From: Paenibacillus glycanilyticus
Lineage (GTDB): Bacteria; Bacillota; Bacilli; Paenibacillales; Paenibacillaceae
DNA length: 64,000 nucleotides
Direction: 5' to 3'
Assembly (NCBI RefSeq): GCF_023715145.1
Contig: NZ_JAMBNP010000014.1
Coordinates: forward strand, 1 to 64,000
The notes under the pieces are model-generated. The model saw nothing but the letters and a program-made list of their open reading frames with translations. It made no database searches and was not told where the DNA came from. This document shows positions 35,159 through 44,393 of this stretch, one piece after another. The translations under genes were made by a program, and so were the position numbers. How positions within the stretch are numbered: the first letter of the stretch is position 1; each line of letters starts with the position of its first letter.

Positions 35159-36847
35159 TTGGAATCGATGATGTGGCTGGATTTTAGCATGTTCCTCGTA
35201 TTGCTCGGTTTGTTTTTTTACGTGTTTGCGGTTGGTACCATTACCGTACTGCACAAAATTTATTTTGCCCTGCATCTCGTGTTGATGGTTTGGCCGCTGA
35301 CTCAGTTTATAGCTCAAACGATGCCTGGTTCCTCATACAGGCTTTTTTATCTTTCAGGCTCTTATGTAGGACTGTCTCTCGTTGGCGTATGCTGGTTTAT
35401 TTTTGTAGTATTCATGACGGGACAAGCCAAGGTCATACGTTTTGGAAGGATTGTGATGCTGGCCATTCCGGCCCTTCTGTCCGTAGTCGGCGTCATAGCC
35501 AATCCCAATCATATGTTCCTGGCCATTAATGAACAGCTTGGGACCAAGCAGCTTCAAAGCGGACCTTTGTTCTGGTTCATGATCGTTCAGCTGTTCTCGT
35601 ATATTCTCGTATCGCTTATTGTGATGGGCTATACCATTCGCCGGGCGGCATCCGTCCGGCACCAAATGCTCGTCAGGACAGCGATGATCGGCGTACTTGT
35701 TCTTGTCTTGTTTGGACTTGGCGATTTTCTCGTTAATATTATTTTTATCGATTATTTTTCCTCTTATTTCTCCATCTTCTCAGTAGGGATTACCTTATCT
35801 GCTGTTTACCTCGTGCATGCCATTACCAGACACCGTGTATTCGACATCATTCAAATTGTGCAGCGCGACGTTATGAATACGATCTCGACGGGCATTATTG
35901 TACTGGACGAAAGCGGGATTGTCCTTGAATTCAATAAAGCGATGAAGCCGATTGTGAAGCTGAAAATCGGAGAAAGGTTTAACCCTGAAGCGCTTGGTAT
36001 TCACCTTCCTGATCCGATTCGCGAGGAATTCGACGATTTTCTGAAGCTGCAGAAAGAGCGGCCGATGGAGCGGCAGGAGCTGGAGATCGCGCTGCATAGC
36101 GACGGCGATTACCGTTATATCGTGATGCAGTCCGCACCTATTCTAAGCCAGAAGAAGAAGGAGCTGCTCGGCCGTCTCTTAACCTTCCATGATGTAACCG
36201 AGCTGCGGTTGCTGGTTGACGAGACCAACTCGCAGAACGAGCTGCTGCAGGAACGGAATCAAGAGCTGCTTAAGATGCAGGAAGAGCTGTTCCAGGTGAA
36301 TAAGAAGCTGGAGTACATGGCGATTACGGACGGATTAACGGGCTGCTATAATCGGCGGTATTTGCTGCAGCAGCTAGAGCATGAGCTCGCGGTGAACGTG
36401 CAGTACGGCATTCCTTTTTCGATCTTCCTCTTTGATATCGATCTATTTAAGTCTATTAACGATAGATACGGCCACCTTGTTGGTGATGAAGTGATCTGCG
36501 CGACTGTTGAGGCCGTAAGAGGCACGCTGCGCGCAGCCGATATCCTTGCCCGGTACGGAGGCGAAGAATTTACGGTGTATCTGCCGCATACCAACCGGGA
36601 GCAGGCGGATATTATCGCGGACATGGTCAAGGAATCCGTCGAACAAAATGTGGTCAAGACGGGGCATGGCAATCAGTCCGTTACCGTGACGATCAGCATG
36701 GGCGTCGTTTCGGTGGAGCAGTTCGATCGGCAGGCGCTTGATGATCCAAAGGCCTTCTTGAGAGAGCTGCTGGCACAAGCGGATTCGGCCTTGTATGAAG
36801 CAAAATATAGCGGGCGCAACCGTATCGTTAAGCGGAAGCTCGCCTGA
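35159..36847 (+). CDS. membrane-bound diguanylate cyclase (7TM-PAS-GGDEF)
   Basis: 562 residues. Seven or so membrane helices (about 5-220) of the histidine-kinase N-terminal 7TM type are followed by a PAS-like domain (about 235-360), a short coiled coil and a GGDEF domain with the active-site loop GGEEF near 467-471. It should make cyclic di-GMP in response to an unknown signal. No inhibitory RxxD site is obvious. TTG start with GGGTGA upstream. A terminator separates it from the HD-GYP gene downstream, a plausible antagonist. Confidence 0.88.
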   Translation: MESMMWLDFSMFLVLLGLFFYVFAVGTITVLHKIYFALHLVLMVWPLTQFIAQTMPGSSYRLFYLSGSYVGLSLVGVCWFIFVVFMTGQAKVIRFGRIVMLAIPALLSVVGVIANPNHMFLAINEQLGTKQLQSGPLFWFMIVQLFSYILVSLIVMGYTIRRAASVRHQMLVRTAMIGVLVLVLFGLGDFLVNIIFIDYFSSYFSIFSVGITLSAVYLVHAITRHRVFDIIQIVQRDVMNTISTGIIVLDESGIVLEFNKAMKPIVKLKIGERFNPEALGIHLPDPIREEFDDFLKLQKERPMERQELEIALHSDGDYRYIVMQSAPILSQKKKELLGRLLTFHDVTELRLLVDETNSQNELLQERNQELLKMQEELFQVNKKLEYMAITDGLTGCYNRRYLLQQLEHELAVNVQYGIPFSIFLFDIDLFKSINDRYGHLVGDEVICATVEAVRGTLRAADILARYGGEEFTVYLPHTNREQADIIADMVKESVEQNVVKTGHGNQSVTVTISMGVVSVEQFDRQALDDPKAFLRELLAQADSALYEAKYSGRNRIVKRKLA

Positions 36848-36853
36848 CAGAAA

Positions 36854-36898
36854 GACTCGGCATTTAAGGGATATACGCCTTTGCATGCCGAGTTTTTT
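36854..36898 (+). terminator. rho-independent terminator
   Basis: ACTCGGCAT/ATGCCGAGT stem followed by T7. Confidence 0.88.
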
Positions 36899-36991
36899 TG
36901 TATTAGTGATAGATTTCCTTCCATGATAGTAAGTCCATCCTATATCTGATAAAATAGCTTCGTACTAGTATGATTGAAAGAGGAATGAGCG

Positions 36992-38077
36992 ATGAGAAAA
37001 GTGCAAATTGGATCGGTCAAACCTGGGGACAAGCTTGCTAAACCGATATTTCAAGATAATGGACGGGTTCTGCTTGGTGAGGGTGTAGAGCTGAGTGAAC
37101 GATATATAAATCGGCTTCAAAATTTAGGCGTGGATATTGTTTATATTGAAGATGGCATGACGGAGGATCTTATCCCCGAGGAGACGCTTCGGGATGAGAC
37201 CCGCAGGCAAGCCGTAGAAGCAATCTACAAGACGATGAATACCTTTAAGGATCAGTCTGTAGTCATGAAAGGCCGGGCGATCGCGCCGGATTTGGGCCGG
37301 ACCTTCCGCAATGTGTTTGGTCAGATCATGACGGATTTGACGGCAAGGCCAAACATGATGGTGAATCTGACCAATATTCACGTGGCAGACGCGTATTTGT
37401 TCCATCATTCGGTGAATGTGGCCATGCTAGCCGGGGTGATGGGAATAGCAAAGGGCTATAACCGCAATCAGCTGGAGGAGCTTGGCATCGGCGCGCTTTT
37501 GTTTGATATCGGGATGACCAAAATTCCGCAAAAGCTAATTGAGAAGGAAGGTCCTCTTACGGCCGATGAAAGGGTTGTTATGGAGAGCCATACGAAGGAA
37601 GGCTTTGATATTTTGCGCAAATATCATGATATATCCATCGTGTCCGCGCATTGCGCGCTCCAGCATCATGAACGTTACAACGGCTCGGGTTATCCCCGCC
37701 AGCTGAAGCGGGATGAGATTCATATGTATGCCCAGATTGTAGGGATTGCGGATGTGTATGATGCGCTCACTTCTCCAAGACCGCACCGCAAGCGGTATAC
37801 GCCATCGGAGGCGATCGAGTTTTTGTTTGCTGCCGGCAATACTTACTTTGATTTCGATCTGATCAAGCTGTTCTGCAAGCATATCTCCATCTATCCGGTG
37901 TCTACGACTGTACTGCTGAGCTCCGGTCAGGTTGGCGTGGTATCGCTTAACAGCGAGCTGGCGCTGCATCGCCCGAGAATCCGGATTATCCGCGAGGCTG
38001 ACGGCAAGGAGCCTGCTTCGCCTTATGATTTGGAATTAAAGGATGAGCTTCATCTGACTATCGTGAAGGAATTGTAA
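36992..38077 (+). CDS. HD-GYP domain protein with altered HD motif
   Basis: 361 residues. Residues 1-60 resemble the DUF3391-like start of HD-GYP proteins (VKPGDKLAKPIFQDNGRVLL). The core holds HHERYNGSGYP near 225, the HHE..GYP signature of c-di-GMP phosphodiesterases, and a DVYDALTS helix. The first metal motif, normally HDIGK, reads FDIGM (Phe171-Asp172), so one expected metal ligand is missing. It may be a weak or catalytically silent phosphodiesterase or a c-di-GMP sensor. It follows the diguanylate cyclase. Confidence 0.85.
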   Translation: MRKVQIGSVKPGDKLAKPIFQDNGRVLLGEGVELSERYINRLQNLGVDIVYIEDGMTEDLIPEETLRDETRRQAVEAIYKTMNTFKDQSVVMKGRAIAPDLGRTFRNVFGQIMTDLTARPNMMVNLTNIHVADAYLFHHSVNVAMLAGVMGIAKGYNRNQLEELGIGALLFDIGMTKIPQKLIEKEGPLTADERVVMESHTKEGFDILRKYHDISIVSAHCALQHHERYNGSGYPRQLKRDEIHMYAQIVGIADVYDALTSPRPHRKRYTPSEAIEFLFAAGNTYFDFDLIKLFCKHISIYPVSTTVLLSSGQVGVVSLNSELALHRPRIRIIREADGKEPASPYDLELKDELHLTIVKEL

Positions 38078-38166
38078 TTGGACGGCAGCTAGTAGGGTTG
38101 TAACCATACCAAGCTATCACTCTCCGAATATCCTAATAAAGAATTAGGAGGGAGGGTGGAGACAGT

Positions 38167-38529
38167 ATGGCTGCTAGAATAAAACCAACTTTAATAAGTC
38201 CTTCCAAAGGCAAAGGGAAAGTGATTAAAAAAGCCGCAAAATTAGCTCCGCTGCAAACGGGTCCGATCTTTAGCCGTTTAACGGTAGTATGGGTGAATGA
38301 AAATGGCGTTGCGTTTGATACATCGGCAGGTTATTTTGCCAGGTTGTTCAGAGGAACGACTATTGTTTCAACATCCAGCTTTGATCGGTTTGGCGTAGTC
38401 CGCTTTAATAATATTACAACACTTACAAACTCTATTTTTACAATCCGGATCTATCGGATCTCTGACGGAGCCTTGTACCGTACCAGAACGATCCCGTCCG
38501 GTGTAGAGACATTTGCCGTAATCGGCTAA
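38167..38529 (+). CDS. small basic protein of unknown function
   Basis: 120 residues behind TAGGAGGGAGG. Lysine-rich N-terminal 30 residues are followed by an 80-residue beta-strand-rich domain (LTVVWVNENGVAF, YFARLFRGTTIV, FTIRIYRIS). No membrane segment and no motif I know. A structural or surface/spore role would fit but is speculation. It has its own terminator and no operon partner. Confidence 0.6.
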   Translation: MAARIKPTLISPSKGKGKVIKKAAKLAPLQTGPIFSRLTVVWVNENGVAFDTSAGYFARLFRGTTIVSTSSFDRFGVVRFNNITTLTNSIFTIRIYRISDGALYRTRTIPSGVETFAVIG

Positions 38530-38538
38530 CCGGTAATA

Positions 38539-38583
38539 ATCCGGCGACTTCGTTTCGCATAAACGGAGGCGCCGGATTTTTTT
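38539..38583 (+). terminator. rho-independent terminator
   Basis: AATCCGGCG/CGCCGGATT stem followed by T7. Confidence 0.88.
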
Positions 38584-38713
38584 AATATTTTGCTCTATCG
38601 GACAAGTTTCGCGGGAGATTGATATATTCTGCATAGGCTGGTCTTTGAATATCTTGTTTATTAAGGTAAAATAATCGTAATTAGCGAGTTCGGGGGGAGG
38701 AACAAGCTTACAT

Positions 38714-39586
38714 ATGCCAAGTCACTCACAGCACTTAAAGCTGCCTAAGCTGGAAATTCTGCGCCGGGTATTGTTTATTACGCTTGGAGCGGCACTTGTT
38801 TCCGTGGGACTTGAGATTTTTCTGGTTCCCAATCACATTATTGACGGCGGTATCGTCGGGATTTCGATTATGGTATCCCATTTGTCCGGACTGCCCCTTG
38901 GTATTTTCTTATTCCTTTTGAACCTGCCATTTCTAGTGCTTGGCTACAAGCAGATTGGCAAAACCTTTGCGATGTCTACCCTGTACGGGGTAAGCGTCAT
39001 GTCGCTTGGCACGTTCCTGCTTCACCCGGTTCCGCCTCTGACGGAAGAATATTTCCTGGCTTCCATATTCGGCGGGGTTATTCTGGGCATTGGCGTCGGG
39101 ATCGTTATCCGGTTCGGCGGATCTTTGGACGGAACGGAGATTATTGCCATCCTGTTCAATAAGCGTCTTCCTTTCTCGGTTGGCGAGATCGTCATGTTCT
39201 TTAATCTATTTATTCTTGGCAGCGCAGGGTTCGTGTTTGGCTGGGACCGCGCTATGTATTCTCTGGTGGCTTACTACATCGCTTACAAGATGATTGATAT
39301 TACGATGGAAGGCTTCGAAGAATCGAAAGCAGTCTGGATCATCAGCGATGAAGCCAAGGAGATTGGCTCCGCCATCATTGACCGTCTCGGGCGGGGCGTG
39401 ACCTATCTGCATGGGGAAGGCGGCTTCTCCGGCGGGCAGAAGCGAATAATCTTCTGTGTCATTACGCGTCTGGAAGAAGCGAAAATGAAGTCGATTGTTA
39501 ATGATCTTGACCCGTCTGCGTTTCTTGCCGTTGGCAACATCCACGATGTGAAGGGCGGCCGATTCAAGAAGCGGGATATTCACTAA
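38714..39586 (+). CDS. YitT-family membrane protein (DUF161 plus DUF2179)
   Basis: 290 residues: about five membrane helices in the first 190 (ITLGAALVSVGLEIFLVPNHIIDGG, GVILGIGVGIVIRFGGSLDGTEI) and a cytoplasmic C-terminal DUF2179 domain (ITRLEEAKMKSIVNDLDPSAFLAVGNIHDVKGGRFKK). This is the standard YitT layout of Bacilli. Transport of an unknown solute has been suggested for the family. It is followed closely by thiL. Confidence 0.88.
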   Translation: MPSHSQHLKLPKLEILRRVLFITLGAALVSVGLEIFLVPNHIIDGGIVGISIMVSHLSGLPLGIFLFLLNLPFLVLGYKQIGKTFAMSTLYGVSVMSLGTFLLHPVPPLTEEYFLASIFGGVILGIGVGIVIRFGGSLDGTEIIAILFNKRLPFSVGEIVMFFNLFILGSAGFVFGWDRAMYSLVAYYIAYKMIDITMEGFEESKAVWIISDEAKEIGSAIIDRLGRGVTYLHGEGGFSGGQKRIIFCVITRLEEAKMKSIVNDLDPSAFLAVGNIHDVKGGRFKKRDIH

Positions 39587-39610
39587 TAGGGATAGTAAGG
39601 AGATCAGGCA

Positions 39611-40657
39611 GTGGACGAATTTGCAAGCATCCGCCATTGGACGTCAGGGCGGCAAAGCGAAAGTTGGCAGCGGGAACGCGGAGTCCGTCTTGGCATTGGT
39701 GACGATGCGGCGCTTGTCGACCCTGCCGCTCCGATAGCCGGAGTAAGCTCGCCGTATGAATATGTCATGGCGATGGATACGATGGTAGAGACGGTGCATT
39801 TCAATGAGGTGACGATGTCCTACGAGGATATCGGCTATAAAGCACTTGCCGCGAACATCAGCGATATCGCCGCGATGGGCGGCGTGCCGCTGCAGGCGCT
39901 TATCTCGGTAAGCGTGCCGCGGCAGCTCGGGCCGGACCCCATGCGCCGGCTCTATGATGGGCTGTATGCCTGCGCCGGGCAATACGGCGTAGCTGTTATT
40001 GGCGGCGATACGACTTCTTCGCCGCAGCATCTTGTTGTCGCGGTGACGGTGACGGGAGCCGTCGAAGCGGGGAAGGCGCTGCGCCGGTCCGGGGCAAAGC
40101 CCGGCGACGCGGTAGTGTTGACCGGCCCCGTAGGCATGTCGGCGGCCGGTCTGCACTTTCTGCTCGCGCAGCAGGAACGCGGTGCGGATGCGCTCGCGGG
40201 AGAGCGGGCGGCGCAGCTTGTGCATGCTCACCGCCGCCCGTCGCCTTCGGTGCGGGCAGGGCGCCTGCTGCTTGCCCGGGGCACCTGTCATTCGCTTAAC
40301 GATGTAAGCGATGGTCTTGCGAGCGAGGCTTGGGAAATCGCCGAGGCATCCGGACTTGTAGTCACGTTAGCGGAGCAGCGGCTTCCGCGCAGCGGCAGCA
40401 TGGCGGCTTATGCCGGGGCCGCGGGAGTAGATCCGCTCGAGTGGATGCTGTACGGCGGCGAGGATTATGTATTGCTGGGCACGATGGAACAAAGTGACGC
40501 GGAAGCTGTACAGGCGGCCTTCCATGCGGAAGGGCTGCCCTTTTATATCATCGGGGAAACATCAGCCGGCACCCCGGCTGTCCAATTAATCCGTTCTACG
40601 GACAGAGGCGAGCAGAAGCAGCCGCTGGCTAAGCGGGGTTATAATCATTTTGAGTAA
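39611..40657 (+). CDS. thiL: thiamine-monophosphate kinase
   Basis: 348 residues with the AIR-synthase-type kinase motifs: IGDDAALV near residue 27, DTMVETVHF near 55, ANISDIAAMGG near 80, GGDTTSS near 130 and DVSDGLASE near 230. It makes thiamine pyrophosphate from thiamine monophosphate. GTG start behind AAGGAG. First gene of the conserved thiL-tsaE-tsaB-rimI-tsaD cluster. Confidence 0.95.
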   Translation: MDEFASIRHWTSGRQSESWQRERGVRLGIGDDAALVDPAAPIAGVSSPYEYVMAMDTMVETVHFNEVTMSYEDIGYKALAANISDIAAMGGVPLQALISVSVPRQLGPDPMRRLYDGLYACAGQYGVAVIGGDTTSSPQHLVVAVTVTGAVEAGKALRRSGAKPGDAVVLTGPVGMSAAGLHFLLAQQERGADALAGERAAQLVHAHRRPSPSVRAGRLLLARGTCHSLNDVSDGLASEAWEIAEASGLVVTLAEQRLPRSGSMAAYAGAAGVDPLEWMLYGGEDYVLLGTMEQSDAEAVQAAFHAEGLPFYIIGETSAGTPAVQLIRSTDRGEQKQPLAKRGYNHFE

Positions 40658-40673
40658 TAAGCAGGTGAAGAAG

Positions 40674-41174
40674 ATGACGAGCAGAGGACAAATTGTCCTG
40701 ACCGTTCGAAGCGAACAAGAGACAGCGTTGCTTGCGCAACGGATTGCTGAGCTTGTTAAGCCCGGAACGGTTCTGGCGCTTGACGGAGATCTGGGGGCCG
40801 GCAAGACGACCTTTTCGCAAAAATTCGCAAAGGCAATTGGCGTAACCGACGTGGTGAACAGCCCGACGTTTACGATTATTAAAGAATACGAGGGGGCTTC
40901 CATGCCCTTTTATCATATGGATGTGTACCGCCTTTCCCTCGAGGAAGCGGACGAGCTGGGGCTCGACGATTATTTCTTCGGCAGCGGGGTTACGATTGTG
41001 GAATGGGCAAGCTTGATCGAGGAGCTTCTGCCGCCTGAGCGGCTGGAAATGTATATTGCGCATGAAGGCAGCGGGGGGCGGGTGTTCCGGATTAACGGAA
41101 TAGGCGAACCGTATGCTTCGTGGTGTGAGGCGTTGAACGAGATGGGAGCAGGGAATAACGATGACAGAGCTTAA
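40674..41174 (+). CDS. tsaE: tRNA threonylcarbamoyladenosine biosynthesis ATPase TsaE
   Basis: 166 residues from the ATG behind GCAGGTGAAG. The Walker A motif GDLGAGKTTF is near residue 42, and SPTFTIIKEY and HMDVYRL follow, typical of TsaE. It works with TsaB and TsaD, both encoded just downstream, to build t6A37 on ANN-decoding tRNAs. Its 3' end overlaps tsaB by 14 bases. Confidence 0.95.
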   Translation: MTSRGQIVLTVRSEQETALLAQRIAELVKPGTVLALDGDLGAGKTTFSQKFAKAIGVTDVVNSPTFTIIKEYEGASMPFYHMDVYRLSLEEADELGLDDYFFGSGVTIVEWASLIEELLPPERLEMYIAHEGSGGRVFRINGIGEPYASWCEALNEMGAGNNDDRA

Positions 41175-41982
41175 TGACGGACCAATATTGGCTTTTGATA
41201 CTTCAACGGCTGCGTTTGCGGCAGCGATATTAGAGAAAGGCCGCATACTGGGTGACACGCAGTCGCTGGCGGAACGGAACCATTCCGTGCACATTATCAC
41301 GCATGTGAAGCAGCTCATGGAGCAATGCGGCGTAACGGCAAGCGATGTAGGAGCTATCGCGGTCGGAAGCGGTCCGGGATCCTATACCGGGATGCGAATC
41401 GCGGTTGCGGCAGCCAAGACGCTCGCTTGGGTATGGGGCAAGCCGCTTATCAGCGTATCAAGCCTTGAAGCGATTGCCTACGGAGGCTGGTATCACGGCG
41501 CAGGCATAGAGCTTGGAGCGGCTTCACCCGCAGATGCGGCGGAAGGCGAAGACTGGATTCTGCCCATTATGGATGCTCGGCGAGGACAAGTATATACAAG
41601 CGGATATGCGATGTCATCGAGCGGGTCGTGGAGCTGTTTTGCTGCAGACGGCGTACGGCTTATGCATGAATGGGTGGATCGCATTGCCGGCGAGGCAGCG
41701 GAGCTGCAGGGTCAATTGAAGCGGATATGGGTTATTGGCGATTTGGCTATTCATGCCGGCGAGGCAGAACGTCTCAAAGCTTTATGCGAGGACAACCTGA
41801 CGAGTATCGAGGTCAATCTACTGTCTTATGAACTGGAAGGCCGCGCGATCGCCTGGCTTGGCCGTCATCGCCAGCTTGAAGGCAAATTTGCGGATACACA
41901 TGGACTAACGCCTAACTACACCCAGCTTGCAGAAGCGGAAGTTAATCTGCGCGCGAAGCAGCAAGGGGAGGCGAAGTCCTGA
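41161..41982 (+). CDS. tsaB: tRNA threonylcarbamoyladenosine biosynthesis protein TsaB
   Basis: 273 residues of the ASKHA fold: LAFDTSTAAFAAAI at the N-terminus and the family hallmark GSGPGSYTGMRI near residue 75. It is the non-catalytic partner of TsaD in t6A synthesis. Overlaps tsaE upstream and shares a TGATG junction with rimI downstream. Confidence 0.95.
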   Translation: MTELNDGPILAFDTSTAAFAAAILEKGRILGDTQSLAERNHSVHIITHVKQLMEQCGVTASDVGAIAVGSGPGSYTGMRIAVAAAKTLAWVWGKPLISVSSLEAIAYGGWYHGAGIELGAASPADAAEGEDWILPIMDARRGQVYTSGYAMSSSGSWSCFAADGVRLMHEWVDRIAGEAAELQGQLKRIWVIGDLAIHAGEAERLKALCEDNLTSIEVNLLSYELEGRAIAWLGRHRQLEGKFADTHGLTPNYTQLAEAEVNLRAKQQGEAKS

Positions 41983-42467
41983 TGGTATCTGATCTTGTTT
42001 TCCGTTCCATGACGATGTCTGATATTCCTTCCATCGTTGCCATTGAACAAGAAGCGTTTGCAACCCCCTGGACACCGGAAGCGTTCAAGAACGAGCTGAC
42101 GAGCAATATGTTTGCGCGCTATATGGTGATGGAACAGGATGGACAAATTATCGGCTACGGCGGCATGTGGGTCATTATTGACGAGGCTCATGTCACCAAT
42201 ATTGCTGTAAGCTCGGATCATAGAGGCCAAGGGCTTGGAGAGCGTCTGCTAAGCGAGCTGCAACAGACGGCCGCTTTTTTTGGCGCGAACAAAATGACGC
42301 TCGAAGTACGCGTGTCCAACGAGATCGCTCAGCGCTTGTACCGGAAGCTTGGGTTCAAGCCATCGGGCATCCGTCCGGCCTATTATTCGGATAATAACGA
42401 GGACGCGCTAATTATGTGGGCGGAATTGAACCGGTACCAGCCCACGGCAGAGGAGCAGGAATGGTGA
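41982..42467 (+). CDS. rimI: ribosomal protein S18 alanine N-acetyltransferase RimI
   Basis: 161-residue GNAT enzyme. Acetyl-CoA-binding SSDHRGQGLGERLL near residue 75 and the EVRVSNEIAQRLYRKLGF segment near 110 are diagnostic. It acetylates the N-terminus of ribosomal protein S18. Translationally coupled on both sides within the tsa cluster. Confidence 0.93.
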   Translation: MVSDLVFRSMTMSDIPSIVAIEQEAFATPWTPEAFKNELTSNMFARYMVMEQDGQIIGYGGMWVIIDEAHVTNIAVSSDHRGQGLGERLLSELQQTAAFFGANKMTLEVRVSNEIAQRLYRKLGFKPSGIRPAYYSDNNEDALIMWAELNRYQPTAEEQEW

Positions 42468-43510
42468 GCAAAACAAATCAGGATGCCGTAATTCTGGCAA
42501 TTGAAACAAGCTGTGACGAAACATCGGTCGCCGTCGTGCGCGGCGGTAAACATATATTATCGAATGTTATCTCGAGTCAAATCGAAGTTCATAAGCAATT
42601 TGGAGGAGTCGTCCCGGAGATCGCTTCGCGCAAGCATGTAGAAGTGATTACGCTGATGATTGAGCAGGCGGTGGAGGAATCCGGCCTGACGCTGCAGGAT
42701 ATTTCGGCGGTTGCCGTTACTCAGGGACCGGGGCTTGTAGGAGCTCTCTTGGTTGGCATTGTTGCAGCCAAAAGCCTTGCGATGGCGCTGGACGTGCCTT
42801 TTATCGGGACGCATCATATTGCCGGCCATATTTATGCGAATCAGCTTGTTCACGAGCTGGAGTATCCGTGCATGGCGCTTGTCGTTTCCGGCGGTCATAC
42901 AGAGCTTGTACTGCTCGAGAGCGAAGGACAGTTCCGCATGATCGGGCGTACCCGCGATGATGCCGTTGGCGAGGCGTACGACAAAGTGGCCCGGGCATTG
43001 AAATTCCCGTATCCCGGAGGACCTCATATCGACCGGCTGGCTTCGGAGGCGGAATCGGTTATTGAGCTGCCCCGCGCGTGGCTGGAGCCGGATTCCTATG
43101 ACTTCAGCTTCAGCGGGTTGAAATCGGCCGTTCTTGCCGTCATCAATCAGACGAATATGAAGGGCGAAACATTGAATGCCGGTGCGCTTGCCCGGGGATT
43201 CCAGGAATCGGTGATTGAAGTGCTCGTGGAAAAAGCGCTCCGCGCCGTGCGCGCATTTGGCGCCAAGCAGCTGCTCTTATGCGGCGGCGTAGCGGCGAAT
43301 AAAGGCCTGCGCGCAGCTCTTGCCGCGCGTTGCGACAAGGAAGGCGTACCGCTGCTGGTTCCGCCGCATAAGCTGTGTACGGACAATGCGGCGATGATTG
43401 GAGCGGCAGCTTACTTGAAGTGGCAGCAGGGAGAATTCACTCCGCTCGACATGAAGGCGGAGCCGAATTTCTCGCTGGAGGGCTGGGCTGAGCCTTCCGT
43501 GCCGCAATAA
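42461..43510 (+). CDS. tsaD: tRNA N6-threonylcarbamoyladenosine transferase TsaD
   Basis: 349 residues from the ATG overlapping the end of rimI, with GAGGAGCAGG upstream. AIETSCDETSVAVV at the N-terminus, the metal-binding HHIAGH near 115, SGGHTEL near 140 and GGVAANKGLR near 275 define TsaD (formerly Gcp). It transfers threonylcarbamoyl to A37 of tRNA. Last gene of the cluster; a strong promoter for leuA begins 20 bases later. Confidence 0.96.
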   Translation: MVSKTNQDAVILAIETSCDETSVAVVRGGKHILSNVISSQIEVHKQFGGVVPEIASRKHVEVITLMIEQAVEESGLTLQDISAVAVTQGPGLVGALLVGIVAAKSLAMALDVPFIGTHHIAGHIYANQLVHELEYPCMALVVSGGHTELVLLESEGQFRMIGRTRDDAVGEAYDKVARALKFPYPGGPHIDRLASEAESVIELPRAWLEPDSYDFSFSGLKSAVLAVINQTNMKGETLNAGALARGFQESVIEVLVEKALRAVRAFGAKQLLLCGGVAANKGLRAALAARCDKEGVPLLVPPHKLCTDNAAMIGAAAYLKWQQGEFTPLDMKAEPNFSLEGWAEPSVPQ

Positions 43511-43530
43511 AGAATATTTTTTTCTTGGAA

Positions 43531-43559
43531 TTGACAGAATATTTGTTGGGGAATATAAT
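43531..43559 (+). promoter_or_regulatory. consensus promoter of leuA
   Basis: Perfect TTGACA (43531) and TATAAT (43554) hexamers with a 17-base spacer, just behind tsaD. Such a strong promoter suits control by downstream attenuation in two T-boxes. Confidence 0.92.
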
Positions 43560-43589
43560 GGGTACCAATAGTTCAAACTCCATACTGTG

Positions 43590-43908
43590 CAAACGCAAAG
43601 AACAGGAGTAGTAAGGTTGATCCGGGTTTAGAGAGCTGCGGGAAGGTGCAACGCAGTCGAAGGATACCTGAAACTCGCCTGGGAGCGGAGCAGCGGAAAT
43701 TAGGCTGGCCATGGACAGCCCGCAAGTACGCCGCTACGGTTAACCCCCGTAAAAGGGTGCGCATTCGTCAACATCCGGAGTTGGCAATGTGCCTAAGGTG
43801 GGCATTCGTTTGGCTGCGGTTAGCAGCAAATGATGTCAACAAGGGTGGTACCGCGCAGGTTAATAATAGCCTGTCGTCTCTTGAATTCAAGAGGCGACAG
43901 GTTTTTTG
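43590..43908 (+). promoter_or_regulatory. first leucine T-box leader
   Basis: Stem I begins near GAACAGGAGTAGTAAGG and holds the specifier CTC (Leu) at 43674-43676 followed by GCCTGGGAGCGG. The T-box AAGGGTGGTACCGCG is at 43841-43855. The terminator CCTGTCG.CTCTTG/CAAGAG.CGACAGG with T6 is at 43870-43907. Confidence 0.94.
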
Positions 43909-43989
43909 GTGTCTTTGGACTAGTTTTGGCAAGGTAAAGGCAAGATGATCACTTACGAATAAACACACGGAAATTCATATACAAAACGC

Positions 43990-44361
43990 TGGGAACAGGA
44001 TTAGTAAAGCAATGAAGCGGGTACACGGCGCGAGAAGATCAGGGTTAGCCTGAACGATCGCTGCCGCAGAGAGCTGCGGGTTGGTGCGACGCGGTCGAAG
44101 CTTAAGCTTGAACTCACCTGGGAGCGGAATGATGGAGGCCAGGGACTGCTCGAAGAGAAGCAGTCAGTATGCGGCGAGTACATCGTTACGGATACCTCCG
44201 TCATCGGGTGTTCAAGCGGGTCGGACCTGCATGAAGCTTAAGTTTTGGCTTGCCGCAGAAGGCTTGCGGCCGCTTCATGAAGGTCCGGCCAATGAGAGTG
44301 GTACCACGGCAGCTCACTTACGAGCCTGTCGTCTCTTACAAAGAGACGGCAGGCTTTTTTG
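43990..44361 (+). promoter_or_regulatory. second leucine T-box leader
   Basis: A second complete T-box follows: specifier CTC (Leu) at 44113-44115, a long stem with GGACCTGCATGAAGC pairing with GCTTCATGAAGGTCC, T-box GAGAGTGGTACCACGG at 44294-44309 and a terminator with CTGTCGTCTCTT/AAGAGACGGCAG plus T6 ending at 44360. It differs from the first in length and loops but has the same specifier. Confidence 0.94.
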
Positions 44362-44393
44362 CATTCAAAAACACATAAACGGAGGGTTTACCC

